The notes: a model not told the origin generated them from the sequence alone. Positions 27,903-39,900 are shown, numbered from the stretch's first letter. The stretch: 64,000 nucleotides of DNA from Actinomyces procaprae (GCF_004798665.1 NZ_CP039292.1:3410001-3474000), one strand, 5' to 3'. Numbers and translations are program-made.

Positions 27903-29330
27903 ATGTCATCAGCCCCGACCAATGCCGACCTATTCGCCGCCGCCCGCGCCGTGATCCCCGGCGGCGTGGACTCCCCGGTGCGCGCCTTCGGCTCGGTGGG
28001 CGGCACGCCCGCCTTCATCACACGCGCTCGCGGCGCACGCGTCACTGACGCCGAGGGCCGCGAGTACGTGGACCTGGTCGGATCCTGGGGGCCGGCGCTG
28101 CTCGGCCACGCCCACCCGGAGGTGGTGGCGGCGGTGCAGGCGGCTGCCGCCCGGGGGCTGTCCTTCGGCGCCCCCACCTCAACGGAGACCGAGCTGGCCG
28201 CGGCAGTGCGCCGCCGCGTGCCACCGGTGGAGCGGCTACGCCTGGTATCCACCGGCACCGAGGCCACCATGACCGCGGTGCGACTGGCACGCGGCGCCAC
28301 GGGCCGCGACCTGGTGGTGAAGTTCGCCGGCTGCTACCACGGTCACAGCGACGGCCTGCTGTCGGCGGCCGGCTCGGGCGTGGCCACGGGCGGGCTTCCG
28401 GGTTCTGCCGGGGTGCCGGAGGCTGTTGCCGCGCAAACCCTGGTCCTGCCGTACAACGACGTGGACGCCCTGGAGGCGTGCTTTGCCGCCCGCGGGGAGG
28501 AGATCGCCGCGGTCATCACCGAGCCGGCGCCGGCGAATATGGGCGTGGTTCCGCCCGCGCCCGGCTTCAACGCCGCCATCCGCCGGGTGACGGCGGAGCA
28601 TGGCGCCCTGATGATCGCCGACGAGGTGCTCTCCGGCTTCCGGGTGGGCCCGGCGGGATTCTGGGGCCTGGAGGCGGTCGACGGCTGGACTGCGGAGGCG
28701 GTGGATCCGGGCGCTTGCGCGCAGCAGCCCTCACCCTCCTGGCCGGGCGACCCGGACGGGAACAACTCCGGCTGGCGCGAGCGGGCGGCCTGGGTGCCGG
28801 ACCTGTTCACCTTCGGGAAGGTGATCGGCGGCGGCATGCCGCTGGCGGCCGTGGGCGGCCGCGCCGACGTGATGGAGTTGCTGGCGCCGCTCGGCCCCGT
28901 CTACCAGGCGGGCACCCTGTCCGGCAATCCGCTGGCGACGGCCGCCGGCCTGGCCACACTCGCCCTGGCCGATGCGGGCGTGTACTCCACGGTCGCGCAC
29001 CGCGCCCGCGAGATCGGGGCGATCGTCGGCGCCGCCCTGGAGGATGAGGGGGTGCCGCACCGGGTGCAGTACTCCGGCTCGCTGTTCTCCGTCATGTTCG
29101 GCCCCGCGGCCGAGGCGGAGGGCGTGCGCGACTATGAGGCCGCCCGCGCCCAGGAGACGTGGCGCTTCGCCCCGTTCTTCCACGCCTTCCTCGGCGCCGG
29201 GGTGGCGCTGCCGCCGAGCGTGTTCGAGGCCTGGTTCGTCTCGGCCGCGCACGGTGATGCCGAGGTCGAGCGCATTGCGGCGGCCGCACCCGCCGCCGCC
29301 CGCGCCGCGGCCGCCGCGCGGCCCAACTAA
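27903..29330 (+). CDS. hemL: Glutamate-1-semialdehyde 2,1-aminomutase
   Basis: A 475-residue PLP enzyme making 5-aminolevulinate. [20 protein letters not shown] is the N-terminal signature. The PLP lysine is in [32 protein letters not shown] carries the cofactor Asp. An extra loop of about 35 residues ([20 protein letters not shown] and onward) precedes the lysine segment. The 217-base upstream gap is AT-richer than the surroundings and includes two TTTGCCCA repeats; it probably holds the hemL promoter. An inverted-repeat cluster follows the stop. Confidence 0.94.
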   Translation: MSSAPTNADLFAAARAVIPGGVDSPVRAFGSVGGTPAFITRARGARVTDAEGREYVDLVGSWGPALLGHAHPEVVAAVQAAAARGLSFGAPTSTETELAAAVRRRVPPVERLRLVSTGTEATMTAVRLARGATGRDLVVKFAGCYHGHSDGLLSAAGSGVATGGLPGSAGVPEAVAAQTLVLPYNDVDALEACFAARGEEIAAVITEPAPANMGVVPPAPGFNAAIRRVTAEHGALMIADEVLSGFRVGPAGFWGLEAVDGWTAEAVDPGACAQQPSPSWPGDPDGNNSGWRERAAWVPDLFTFGKVIGGGMPLAAVGGRADVMELLAPLGPVYQAGTLSGNPLATAAGLATLALADAGVYSTVAHRAREIGAIVGAALEDEGVPHRVQYSGSLFSVMFGPAAEAEGVRDYEAARAQETWRFAPFFHAFLGAGVALPPSVFEAWFVSAAHGDAEVERIAAAAPAAARAAAAARPN

Positions 29331-29335
29331 AGCCC

Positions 29336-29447
29336 GTTGGACCCCTGTTCCCCACATGGACCGCCATCCCGGCGTTGGACCGCCGTAGCCGTCGGCTACA
29401 GGGGTCCAACCGCGTTTAGGCGGTCCATCCGCGCCTAGGGGCTCCAC
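29336..29447. repeat. Intergenic head-to-head TTGGACC repeats
   Basis: Three forward units (GTTGGACCCC, ATGGACCGCC and GTTGGACCGCCGTAGCCG at 29336, 29356 and 29374) are followed by three inverted ones (CGGCTACAGGGGTCCAAC, AGGCGGTCCAT, AGGGGCTCCAC). The middle pair folds into an 18-base hairpin with a one-base loop. It lies just behind hemL and may act as its terminator, but the outer repeated pairs are more than a terminator needs. Confidence 0.75.
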
Positions 29448-29522
29448 CGAGCTGCCAAAACCAGGGTGGCATCGGGATGGTCCCGGATACCGGAATCGTT
29501 CCGGGGCGGGCAGGCTGGCACC

Positions 29523-29780
29523 ATGACACAGCAGCGCCCCACCAACCCTTACGGTCGTCATCCGAAGCGCTCGCGGAGCACCGAGTCGTGGCGCTCGCGT
29601 CTGCCGCGGCGATCCCACCGGCGCCTGCTGGCGGGCGTGTGCGGCGGCCTGGCCGAGTACTGGGCCGTGAGCCCCACCCTGGTGCGGCTCGCAACACTGG
29701 CGCTCGCCTTGCTGCCGGGACCGATGTGGGTCGTCTACGTCGCCGCCTGGGTGCTCATGCCCGGCCCCTACGAGGCCTGA
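29523..29780 (+). CDS. PspC-domain small membrane protein
   Basis: An 85-residue PspC-type protein. The basic N-terminus is followed by RRLLAGVCGGLAEYWAVSPT, the PspC signature, then one hydrophobic segment (LVRLATLALALLPGPMWVVYVAAWVLMPG). Such proteins are envelope-stress related or anti-sigma-like partners in actinobacteria; the partner is not in this window. Its last 13 bases overlap the end of the convergent macrodomain gene. Confidence 0.85.
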   Translation: MTQQRPTNPYGRHPKRSRSTESWRSRLPRRSHRRLLAGVCGGLAEYWAVSPTLVRLATLALALLPGPMWVVYVAAWVLMPGPYEA

Positions 29781-30664
29781 GCCCCACGCCCGCCCCGGGC
29801 GGAGAGTGCGGCCTCGTAGGCGGCGACGTCCACGTCGGCGAAGGCGCAGATGACTATCCGCAGCTCGGATTCGGGGTGGGCGCGCAGCCAGCCATCGAGG
29901 GTGTCGAGCACGAGCGGCGCGGCCTCGTCCTTGGGGTAGCCGAACACACCGGTGGACACCGAGCACAGGCCCACGGAGTCCAGGCCGGCGTCGTCCACGG
30001 CGTCCAGCACGCTCCGGTAGCAGGAGGCCAGCAGGGCGCGGTCGGCGTCGGCGGGGCGGCCGCCGTCGACGATCGGGCCGACGGTGTGAACCACGTGCGC
30101 GGCGGGCAGGTGGTAGCCGGACGTGAGCAGCGCGCGGCCGGTCTCCTCCGGGCGGCCGTCGCGGGCGTCCATGTAGGCGGCGCATTCGGCGCGCAGGCCG
30201 GGGCCGGCGACGGCGTGGATCACGTTGTCGATGCAGGTGTGCCCGGGCACGAAGCAGCCCAGCATCTGCGCATTGGCGGCGTTGACGATCGCGCCGGCGC
30301 GCAGGGTGGTCAGGTCGCCGCGCCACAGGGCGACGCGCGCGCCGAGCGGGCCGGCCACCCCGTGGGTGGCGGACAGGGTGGGCAGCGCCAGGGCGTCGGG
30401 GGCACCGGCGTCGTGCACGCGCTGGGCGGCCTCGGCGGCGAGCATCTCGTCCAGGTCCTCCCGGACGTCGTCGTCGGGGATCTCGCGGGGCGGGCGGATG
30501 GTGAGCAGCCCGTCCAGCAGCCGCCGCAGCTCCACGGGCGGCAGCTCGGCGAGGGCGGCGGGCGGCGGGAATGCGGCGACGTCGCCTGCCTGGACGGCCT
30601 CGGTGGCGAAGTGCCGGGTGAGGCGTTGCAGGCGGGCGACGTCGGCGGTGGGCGCGTGCGTCAT
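29768..30664 (-). CDS. Zinc-type macrodomain ADP-ribosyl hydrolase
   Basis: A 298-residue protein with an N-terminal helical extension (about 1-90) and a macrodomain (about 105-290). LWRGDLTTLRAGAIVNAANA binds ADP-ribose. GCFVPGHTCIDNVIHAVAG is the Zn-macro signature with the Cys/His metal ligands. HVVHTVGPIV and the SVSTGVFGYP phosphate loop complete the fold. Family members remove ADP-ribose from proteins, often under stress. Here it is not beside a lipoate/sirtuin operon, unlike many Firmicute homologues. Convergent overlap with the PspC gene. Confidence 0.87.
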   Translation of the reverse strand: MTHAPTADVARLQRLTRHFATEAVQAGDVAAFPPPAALAELPPVELRRLLDGLLTIRPPREIPDDDVREDLDEMLAAEAAQRVHDAGAPDALALPTLSATHGVAGPLGARVALWRGDLTTLRAGAIVNAANAQMLGCFVPGHTCIDNVIHAVAGPGLRAECAAYMDARDGRPEETGRALLTSGYHLPAAHVVHTVGPIVDGGRPADADRALLASCYRSVLDAVDDAGLDSVGLCSVSTGVFGYPKDEAAPLVLDTLDGWLRAHPESELRIVICAFADVDVAAYEAALSARGGRGAQAS

Positions 30665-30733
30665 GCGCTCAGGTTAGGCGCACCGCCGCGCGATTGGCAG
30701 CGGCGGGCGGGCACCCGGGCGCAGTCGGCGGCG

Positions 30734-31228
30734 TCAGTTCACGGAGTAGTTCTGCGCGGACAGGAACCAGCTCTGCTGCTCCAGGCGCTGGGTGTAGTCC
30801 TCCAGGATGCCGGAGGAGGAGGGGTCGGCCTCGTCGACGGCGTCGTGAATGTCACGCAGGGTGGTGACGACGGCGTTGATGGCGGAGACGATGTAGTCCA
30901 CGGCGTCGGCGGTGATGACGGCGGCCTCGGGCGCCTCGGGGACGGTGGTCTGCGAGGCGACGGTGCCGGGGCGGCCGTCGGGGAAGACGTTGATGGCGCG
31001 CATGCGCTCGGCGAGCTCGTCGGAGCCCTCGCGGGCGATGTCGACGACCTCGTCCAGGTTGAGGTGGAGGTCGCGGAAGTTGGGTCCGACCAGGTTCCAG
31101 TGGACCTGCTTGCCGACGAGGCTGAGTGCGGTGATGTCCACCAGGGCGCGCTGCAGGTCGGCGGCGAGGGCCTCGGAGGCGGTGAAGGTGGGGATGACGG
31201 CGGGGTTCTTGACTTGGTGCTTGCTCAT
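30734..31228 (-). CDS. dps: Dps-family ferritin-like DNA-protection protein
   Basis: A 164-residue Dps. It forms dodecamers that store iron and detoxify peroxide near DNA. The ferroxidase ligands are in KQVHWNLVGPNFRDLHLNLDEVVD (His, Asp and Glu spacing intact). The C-terminal four-helix end is EDYTQRLEQQSWFLSAQ. The N-terminal tail has a few Lys residues (MSKHQVKN). The gene is monocistronic, with about 90 bases upstream to the hairpin at 31317-31367. Relevant context: iron uptake and heme genes are in the same window. Confidence 0.93.
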   Translation of the reverse strand: MSKHQVKNPAVIPTFTASEALAADLQRALVDITALSLVGKQVHWNLVGPNFRDLHLNLDEVVDIAREGSDELAERMRAINVFPDGRPGTVASQTTVPEAPEAAVITADAVDYIVSAINAVVTTLRDIHDAVDEADPSSSGILEDYTQRLEQQSWFLSAQNYSVN

Positions 31229-31316
31229 GGCTTGAAGTTTACAATCGCTTCGGTTCTAACGGTAGGGCTTATCGCTCGTGAGGGAACCCGAGCGGCGGCT
31301 GGGAGCCGCAAACGGC

Positions 31317-31367
31317 GGAAGGCCGCCCGACGGCGTACACGGCGGTAGCGCCGTCGGGCGGCCTTCC
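31317..31367 (-). terminator. 19-bp perfect hairpin behind thioredoxin gene
   Basis: GGAAGGCCGCCCGACGGCG (31317-31335) and its exact complement (31349-31367) form a 19-bp stem with a 13-base loop. Read on the minus strand it follows the thioredoxin stop by about 65 bases and is followed by GCCGTTT, so it probably ends that transcript and shields the dps promoter. Confidence 0.65.
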
Positions 31368-31431
31368 AGTCAGTGGCCAGGGGGCTTGGACCCGCTTGTG
31401 CCGCGGGCCTGTGCCGCGGAGTGCGGCGATC

Positions 31432-31809
31432 TCAGGCCTGCGCGCCGGCGGCCTCCTCCTCGGCGATCTTGCGCTTGATCTCGTCCATGTCGAGCTCGCG
31501 GACCTGGGTGATCAGCGAGTCCAGGGCGGGGGCGGGCAGGGCGCCGGCCTCGCGGTAGACGAGCACGTCGTCGCGGAACACCATGAGGGTTGGGATCGAG
31601 GAGATGCCCAGGGCGCCGGCGAGCTCCTGCTCGGCCTCGGTGTCGACCTTGGCGAAGGTGACGTCCGGGTTGTTCTCGGCAGCCTTCTCGAAGATCGGCG
31701 CGAAGCGGCGGCAGGGGCCGCACCAGGAGGCCCAGAAGTCGACGAGGGTGATGCCCTCGCCGCGTACGGTCTGGTTGAACTCGGCGCCGGTGATGTCTTT
31801 GGGGGCCAT
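31432..31809 (-). CDS. trxA: Thioredoxin
   Basis: A 125-residue cytoplasmic thioredoxin for disulfide exchange. The active site WCGPC is in VDFWASWCGPCRRFAPIFEK (about 23-42). The cis-Pro is in ISSIPTLMVF. A C-terminal tail of about 20 residues (MDEIKRKIAEEEAAGAQA) extends beyond the fold as a charged helix. A GGAAGG ribosome site precedes the ATG. No reductase gene is adjacent. Confidence 0.93.
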   Translation of the reverse strand: MAPKDITGAEFNQTVRGEGITLVDFWASWCGPCRRFAPIFEKAAENNPDVTFAKVDTEAEQELAGALGISSIPTLMVFRDDVLVYREAGALPAPALDSLITQVRELDMDEIKRKIAEEEAAGAQA

Positions 31810-31911
31810 GAGGCTTCCTTCCCACTCGGATGACTGGCGGTGTTGCCCGCCGGCGCCTGGGACAACCGTCCTAGATGCCGAGGTATTCCGGCGGCGTGTC
31901 CCTCCCCCTCG

Positions 31912-31980
31912 CCGAGATCGGTAGAAGTTACGTACCGAGATCGGTAGATCTTACGTACCGAGGTCGGTAGATCTTACGCG
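31912..31980. repeat. Three tandem 23-bp units, left of GNAT gene
   Basis: Three direct copies of a 23-bp unit (first copy CCGAGATCGGTAGAAGTTAC plus GTA) at 31912, 31935 and 31958, differing at one to three bases. The same unit occurs three times in the opposite orientation at 32868-32929, so the GNAT gene is bracketed by inverted arrays. Confidence 0.85.
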
Positions 31981-32122
31981 GCACGTGGTGCCCGACATAC
32001 GCAGCGCTCGCGCCCCCCATCCCGACGACGTCGGAAACGCGAAGGCACCTCCCCGGTCCCGCCCAGGCCGCCTGCCTACCGTTCATCGGCGAACGCTGGT
32101 TCTGACGATGCCAGGAGGCACT

Positions 32123-32830
32123 ATGTCCACCATCACCTACCGCCCCTACGCACCCCGGGACGCCGAGGGAGTCATGGCGATCCTCCTCGACGCCTTCAAC
32201 ATCCGGCGCTATGCGCCGCGCCCACACCTCGAGCGCTCCGCCGCGGAAGTGTTCCTGTCCGAATGCCTGCTCGCCTCCACCTACGCGCAGGTCGCCGTCG
32301 CCACCGACGACGCCCCGGACGACGACGAGGCGCCCGGCACCGAGCGGATCATGGGCGTGATCATGGGCCGGGTGGAGGATGAGACGCCACTCCCCTGCCG
32401 GCCTCTCGCACGCGCCGATATGCTCGCCAGCCTGACCTGGCTGGCAACGGTGGGAATGCCGCAACGCGGCCTGCTCATGCAGGCGCTGAACCTCAAGCAC
32501 CGTTATGCCGAGCTGTGCCAGGACGTCCTGGACACCGGGGTTGCCGCCCTGACCGACGAGGTCACGCTGCTCGCGGTGCACTCCGCCTGCCGGGGACAGG
32601 GCGTGGGCAGCCGTCTGTACGACGGCTTCATGGAGCACCTGCGCGAACACGGCCGCACCGACTTCTTCCTACGCGCCGATTCGTTGTGCGACTACGAGTT
32701 CTGCGAGAGCCGCGGGATGGCGCGCGCCGCCGCACGAGAACAGCAGCTCGACGTTCCCGGGCTGCCAAGGCGAGTCGGCGCGTACCTGTACGCCGGCGAG
32801 GTGCCGGAGGCAGCACCGGCTTCCGCGTGA
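32123..32830 (+). CDS. GNAT-family acetyltransferase
   Basis: A 235-residue N-acetyltransferase. The acetyl-CoA loop is in VHSACRGQGVGSRLYDGFMEHL (about 155-176), matching R/QxxGxG/A. It is preceded by LLAV and followed by FFLRADSLCDYEFCESRGM. The start at 32123 follows AGGAGG; the frame is open further up but without a ribosome site. The substrate is unknown. The gene sits as a single unit between two inverted repeat arrays, which looks like a cassette. Confidence 0.82.
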   Translation: MSTITYRPYAPRDAEGVMAILLDAFNIRRYAPRPHLERSAAEVFLSECLLASTYAQVAVATDDAPDDDEAPGTERIMGVIMGRVEDETPLPCRPLARADMLASLTWLATVGMPQRGLLMQALNLKHRYAELCQDVLDTGVAALTDEVTLLAVHSACRGQGVGSRLYDGFMEHLREHGRTDFFLRADSLCDYEFCESRGMARAAAREQQLDVPGLPRRVGAYLYAGEVPEAAPASA

Positions 32831-32867
32831 GTGGCGGAGGCCGCCCAGACAGCGGTCGCCCCAGCCA

Positions 32868-35546
<2,679 letters not shown>

Positions 35547-35845
35547 GTGGGGGTTCCTGCCGTTGTGCTGCCGGTTGGTCGTTGCCGACGCCGAAGCAGC
35601 GGGTGGCCCCGCATGACGGGGGCGTCCCGGCGTCCTCGGCGTGGCGTCGGGGCTAAGCATACGGCCCGTGTGTTACGGCGGCTTACGGCGACCGCCAGGT
35701 GGGCGCGGGCAGATGCCCGATCCCGGACGGGCGCCACTTTGATCCTGGCCGGGGTTGCGTCACGGGGAGGACACGCCTAAAGTCGCCGCATGGCGAGCGT
35801 TACGGTTTCGTCATTATCCCTGTTAGTTCCTGAAAGGGCTGGTTC

Positions 35846-37882
35846 ATGGTCGACGGCGGCGCTGGGCGCGAGGCAGCGGGTGGTGACGACGGCGTTCGGC
35901 GGGACCGCTCCGCATCCGTGGTGGGTGGGGACGTCCCGGCGCCTCCTCCGCCCTCGCCTCCACCAGGTCCTTCGCCGGAGCCGGCGCGGGGTCGGCATGC
36001 CGCTGCGCCGCAGAGTGCGTATGGGGTGATGCCGACTGCGGACAACGACTCGAGCCAGCCGGCATCGGCGGCTGGTGCTGGCGTGCCCGCCGGGTCTGTG
36101 CAGGGGTATGGGTTTGTGGTGCCTGCGTCAGCACCTGCATCCGCGCCCGCGCCTGTGTCTGCGTTAGCAGCGCCCCCGCTTGGGAGTGTGAGTGCGCCCG
36201 GTCCCGCGGGCGCGGATCATGTCTTGTCGGTTTTGGATGTGCCGGCGGAGTGGTGGGAGCGGGCGCTGGAGGGCTGGCGGGGCTGGTGGGCGCACCATGC
36301 GGGTTTCGCACGCGCGGTGGTGCGGGCTCAGCGAGTGGTATCCACCGTGGCGCTGGTGCTGGGTGTGATCGCGCTGGTGGTGGTGCCGCGCCTGGCGATC
36401 GGGTTGGTGCCCGCGCTGTTCATGACCGGCTGCCTGCTGGTGGTGGGGCTGCTGGCGCGCACCCGCACCGTGGGCCTGCGGCCGCTGTTGCTGCTGATGG
36501 GCATCAGCGTGCCCTGGTCACTACTGATAGCCCACGCCACCCGGGCGATCGGTGAGTCGATCGGATTGTCCACCACCGATGACGGCGCCCGCATCGCACT
36601 GGCGGCTTTCGTTGAGGAGCCGGGCAAACTGCTGTCACTGCTGCTTCTGGCGGTGGTGGCGCCGGGCCGGATCAGACGCCTGGCGGCGGTGGACTGGGCG
36701 CTGCTGGGGTTCGCTACCGGGGCGGGCTTCACCATCGCCGAGGACGGCGCCCGCCGCCTGGCGCCGCCGGGCATGCTCGCCGAGCTGCTGGGTGAGAACC
36801 GGCTCCACTACTCGCTGAACCCGTGGACATCCGGGGCGTTCCAACTGTCTGGGGGCAGTTGGGCCGAACAGATTCTGGGTATCGACGCCGCTCCCGCAGG
36901 GCCGATGACCACCGGTCATCAGGTCCCCACCATGGGCGTGGCCATGGGCGTCGCCCTGGGCCTGGCCCTGTGGCGCACCGCAAAACCCTGGTGGCGCGCC
37001 GTCGCCTGGCTACCGCCAGCAGCGATGCTGACGATGGCGATAGTGGATCATGCCTGCTACAACGCCACCGTCGGCTGGTCCGGCTGGGCCGACCAGGACA
37101 CCGCCATCCCCACCTGGATACGCCTGGCCTGGCAGGTGCGCGGGCAGGGCCACACCCAGATCGCCGTCTCCGTGGCCTTGTTCATCACCTGCATGCTGGT
37201 CGACGCCCGCCGCCGCCACCGCGCCGGCGTGTCCGGCGACGTCGCCCTGGAGGCCCCCAAGGCGCCCGGTCTGCCCATGACCGGTGCTCCCGCTGCTCTG
37301 CGGGTGCCGGTGCAGGCCGTGGTGTGGCTGGCCGCCTATACCTGGTCCGACCTGGTGGTCATCGCCGCCGCCTACGGGGACCGGACCCTGACCCGCAGGG
37401 CGCGCATGGCCGAGGGCCGCGCCATGGGCGCCCAGGTGCGCGGGGTGCGACAGGACGCCATGACCGTGACCACCCCCGGGCACCGAACCGGCCGCGCGCA
37501 ACACCTTCCGCCTCATCTCCCTCGCAGTCGCAGCGGTGATGGTGGCGGTGTGCTGGTGGTACGGCACCGCCCTCGCCCAGCACATCGGCTCCTGGCTGCG
37601 ACAGGAGGACTGGCCCTACTTCTTCGCCGGCCTGCTGGACGGGCTCGCGCAGTGGTGGGACTCCCTGGGCCTGCCCGGTCAGATCCTGGTCACCGCCCTC
37701 GCCGTCCTCTTCTTGACTTGGGGCGGTCTGTCGGTAGCCACCGCACTCGGGGCCGTCGGCGTGGGCACCTGGGCCCTATCCCACGGGCGCGGCATCGCCA
37801 CCTTCCTCCAAGACCCCGCCACCGCCACACGCTCCTACGCCACCAACGCCACCTGGGAGCAGGTACTGCTCGACGGACTTGA
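35846..37882 (+). CDS. PrsW-like multi-pass protein, N-terminal part of a polymorphic toxin
   Basis: A 678-codon frame whose real homologous part ends near 37480. Residues 1-130 are Pro/Ala-rich. About 165-475 contain eight or so membrane helices with PrsW-type protease motifs: FVEEPGKLLSLL (EExxK), GFATGAGFTIAED, GHQVPTMGVAMG and DHACYN. After MTVTTPG the frame becomes nonsense. Skipping one base in the ACCCCCGGGC run gives TEPAARNTFRLISLAVAA and continues into the next entry, so gene and toxin end are probably one ~965-residue protein, split by a one-base lesion or slippage. PrsW-like domains are reported in some actinobacterial toxin proteins (from memory). Confidence 0.7.
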   Translation: MVDGGAGREAAGGDDGVRRDRSASVVGGDVPAPPPPSPPPGPSPEPARGRHAAAPQSAYGVMPTADNDSSQPASAAGAGVPAGSVQGYGFVVPASAPASAPAPVSALAAPPLGSVSAPGPAGADHVLSVLDVPAEWWERALEGWRGWWAHHAGFARAVVRAQRVVSTVALVLGVIALVVVPRLAIGLVPALFMTGCLLVVGLLARTRTVGLRPLLLLMGISVPWSLLIAHATRAIGESIGLSTTDDGARIALAAFVEEPGKLLSLLLLAVVAPGRIRRLAAVDWALLGFATGAGFTIAEDGARRLAPPGMLAELLGENRLHYSLNPWTSGAFQLSGGSWAEQILGIDAAPAGPMTTGHQVPTMGVAMGVALGLALWRTAKPWWRAVAWLPPAAMLTMAIVDHACYNATVGWSGWADQDTAIPTWIRLAWQVRGQGHTQIAVSVALFITCMLVDARRRHRAGVSGDVALEAPKAPGLPMTGAPAALRVPVQAVVWLAAYTWSDLVVIAAAYGDRTLTRRARMAEGRAMGAQVRGVRQDAMTVTTPGHRTGRAQHLPPHLPRSRSGDGGGVLVVRHRPRPAHRLLAATGGLALLLRRPAGRARAVVGLPGPARSDPGHRPRRPLLDLGRSVGSHRTRGRRRGHLGPIPRARHRHLPPRPRHRHTLLRHQRHLGAGTARRT

Positions 37883-38741
37883 CTTCGCCCTGACCTTCAT
37901 ACCCGGCTCCGCCCTCGGACTCGGAACCCGCAAAGCCGCCCGCACCGCAGCCGAAAACGTCGCCCTCACCCGCGCCGCCGCCCGCACCAGTGCCGAAAGC
38001 CTCGCCCTCACCCGCGCCGTCCGCCGCAACGCCACCGACCTGGCCGAGATCAACCGTCTCTTCGCCCAGCGCGACGCCGCCAGGGCCGCCCGCCAGGCAG
38101 CCGAGAAGCGCCTCAGGGACGCCATGCCACCCGGCTACGACATGACGGATTTTAACGCTAAGAAAATCAAGACGACACTCAGGAATCTAAAGAAATCTGG
38201 GTACAGCGACACCCAAATCAAGACGCTTCGTAATACCGCAAAGCAGGCCACTGAGGCGCGGCCAGCGGAGCGGCGTATTGCCGAGTACATCGGCGAGCGG
38301 GGCGGGGAGCAGGCACTTGCGCGCCGCGGGTACGACATCCCGGAGTCCTTCCACTCCACCGGGCCCGGCACGCCCGGTCCCGGCAGTCACCGGCTGGACG
38401 GCATGGGGGTAAAGCCCGACGGCAGCGAGATCGTCTTCCCCGAGTACAAGGGCGGCACCGCCAAGGTATCCACCACCAAGGTCCCCACACGCTTCGAGGG
38501 CCCCGCCGCGCAGGCCACGCCGGCCTACGTGCGTGACCGCATGCTGAGCGATCCCCGCGTAGCCCAGTACTTCCACGACAATCCCCAAGTCTGGCAGTCC
38601 GTAAAGGAAGGACGCACCAGGCTCCTGATCGAGGTGTACTCAACCCCCGCACCCGGATACGCCCAGGCCAGCGCCAAGACTTACTTCACCCTCACACCCC
38701 AGGTCATCCAGGCCATGGAGGAGGCCATCGCAGCCCTATAG
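37536..38741 (+). CDS. Toxin C-terminal part with nuclease-like domain
   Basis: A 401-codon frame that continues the preceding protein after the frameshift. Two membrane helices (SLAVAAVMVAVCWW and QILVTALAVLFLTWGGLSVA) are followed by a hydrophobic pre-toxin segment and an Ala/Arg helical stretch (about 120-200). The last 150 residues look like a restriction-endonuclease-fold toxin: HRLDGMGVKPDGSEIVFPEY followed by KGG gives a D...ExK pattern. Base composition drops at about 38140 (DFNAKKIKTTLRNLKKS), a typical junction of an exchanged toxin tip. The target would be nucleic acid; this is inference. Immunity-like genes follow directly. Confidence 0.65.
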   Translation: MMVAVCWWYGTALAQHIGSWLRQEDWPYFFAGLLDGLAQWWDSLGLPGQILVTALAVLFLTWGGLSVATALGAVGVGTWALSHGRGIATFLQDPATATRSYATNATWEQVLLDGLDFALTFIPGSALGLGTRKAARTAAENVALTRAAARTSAESLALTRAVRRNATDLAEINRLFAQRDAARAARQAAEKRLRDAMPPGYDMTDFNAKKIKTTLRNLKKSGYSDTQIKTLRNTAKQATEARPAERRIAEYIGERGGEQALARRGYDIPESFHSTGPGTPGPGSHRLDGMGVKPDGSEIVFPEYKGGTAKVSTTKVPTRFEGPAAQATPAYVRDRMLSDPRVAQYFHDNPQVWQSVKEGRTRLLIEVYSTPAPGYAQASAKTYFTLTPQVIQAMEEAIAAL

Positions 38742-38796
38742 CATCACGACCAGCCACCACAACACGACATCCAACCCGGCAAGGGAGACCACAAGC

Positions 38797-39318
38797 ATGA
38801 CCGAGATGAAAATACTTCCCGTCGAGCGCGCCATCGAGTGGATCCGCGCCTGGGCCGAACTCGACTGGCCCATCACCTGGGAGACCGCCTACACCACCCG
38901 CGACAAACTCGGCTGGACACCCAACCCACATGACCCCGAACTATTCGCCACAGAACTCACTGTCGGAGATCGGGGAGGATACATCACCAGCTACCATGAA
39001 ACAGTTGGAGGTGCGGCGATACCTCTAACATCATTTAATGCACTGGGCGAGCACGACGACACATGGGTTGCCAACGTGTGGACAGCGTTTGAACTTTACG
39101 CGAAAACGCTGACGGAGCTTTACGGTAATGGAAAACAGACCGGGGATCGCACCGGCGTTGTTCAGACAGACTGGGTACTCCCCACCGGAGTCACCATTAG
39201 CCTAATAGGTTCGTCAGAGGGAATCGACGCAGATATAGACTCGCCCGCTATCACCTCGATTGATCAACGGGAACTGGCCTATATCGAGGAGTACGGTGAG
39301 GACTATGTCAACGACTGA
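38797..39318 (+). CDS. Immunity-like protein, array copy 1 (intact)
   Basis: A 173-residue soluble, acidic protein, the first and most complete copy of a tandem family. Signature start MTEMKILPVERAIEWIRAWA, then ELDWPITWETAY and KLGWTPNP; the middle varies, and the end reads GVVQTDWVLPTGVTISLIGS and YIEEYGEDYVND. It resembles, from memory, proteins annotated as DUF6301 that accompany toxin genes. It lies 55 bases behind the toxin end and is the best candidate to neutralise it. AAGGGAG precedes the ATG. Confidence 0.65.
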   Translation: MTEMKILPVERAIEWIRAWAELDWPITWETAYTTRDKLGWTPNPHDPELFATELTVGDRGGYITSYHETVGGAAIPLTSFNALGEHDDTWVANVWTAFELYAKTLTELYGNGKQTGDRTGVVQTDWVLPTGVTISLIGSSEGIDADIDSPAITSIDQRELAYIEEYGEDYVND

Positions 39319-39387
39319 ACCCGACACCTCGGAGGCGCCACCGCCAGCGTCAACCCGAACCACCACACGGACGCGCCGCTACGCAGC

Positions 39388-39900
39388 ATGCGCATCCTCC
39401 CGGTCGAGCGCGCCGTCGAGTGGATCCGTGCCTGGACCGAGCTTGACTGGCCCATCACCTGGGAGACCGCCTACGCCACCCGCGACAAACTCGGCTGGAC
39501 ACCCAACCCCGAAGACCCCGAGCTATTCACCACCGAACTCACCGTCAACCAAGACGGGGGATACCTCAGCACACTCGACGACGCCTGTAGCGGCCTCTCG
39601 ATCCCGCTCTGCTCCCGTAACCTGTCGGCCGAACCAAACACTCCTTGGACGACTTCCCTGTGGCTGGCTCACGATGCCATCGCCGACGCACTCACAAAGC
39701 TTTACGGCACCGGCAAGCAGACCGGCGACCGAAGCGACGTCCTCCAAACCGACTGGATACTCAGCAACCAAGTCACCGTAAGCCTAGTAGCCTCAGACAA
39801 GTCCATGAGCGTCATGCTGGACTCCCCCGAAGTCACCGCGATTGATCAATGGGATGCCTACTACGTCGAGAAGTACGGTGAGGACTATGTCGATGACTGA
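39388..39900 (+). CDS. Immunity-like protein, array copy 2 (leader frameshifted)
   Basis: A 170-residue copy of the same family: MRILPVERAVEWIRAWTELD to EDYVDD. Sister copies begin with a roughly 25-residue leader from an ATG overlapping the previous stop. Here that ATG (39305) is in another frame because of a one-base indel in the leader, so translation must begin at 39388 with no good ribosome site. The middle differs strongly from copy 1 (SGLSIPLCSRNLSAEPNTPW), consistent with specificity for a different toxin tip. Confidence 0.6.
   Translation: MRILPVERAVEWIRAWTELDWPITWETAYATRDKLGWTPNPEDPELFTTELTVNQDGGYLSTLDDACSGLSIPLCSRNLSAEPNTPWTTSLWLAHDAIADALTKLYGTGKQTGDRSDVLQTDWILSNQVTVSLVASDKSMSVMLDSPEVTAIDQWDAYYVEKYGEDYVDD

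Noticed and set aside
28731..30326. Long minus-strand frame behind hemL
   Set aside because: It crosses the macrodomain gene out of frame and the antisense of hemL; no start signal or domain.
30664..30690. DtxR/IdeR iron box before the macrodomain gene
   Set aside because: CAGGTTAGGCGCACC matches only one half of the 19-bp consensus; the other half is missing.
29477..31348. 623-residue plus-strand frame
   Set aside because: It is antisense to the macrodomain and dps genes, Gly/Val-rich and without motifs.
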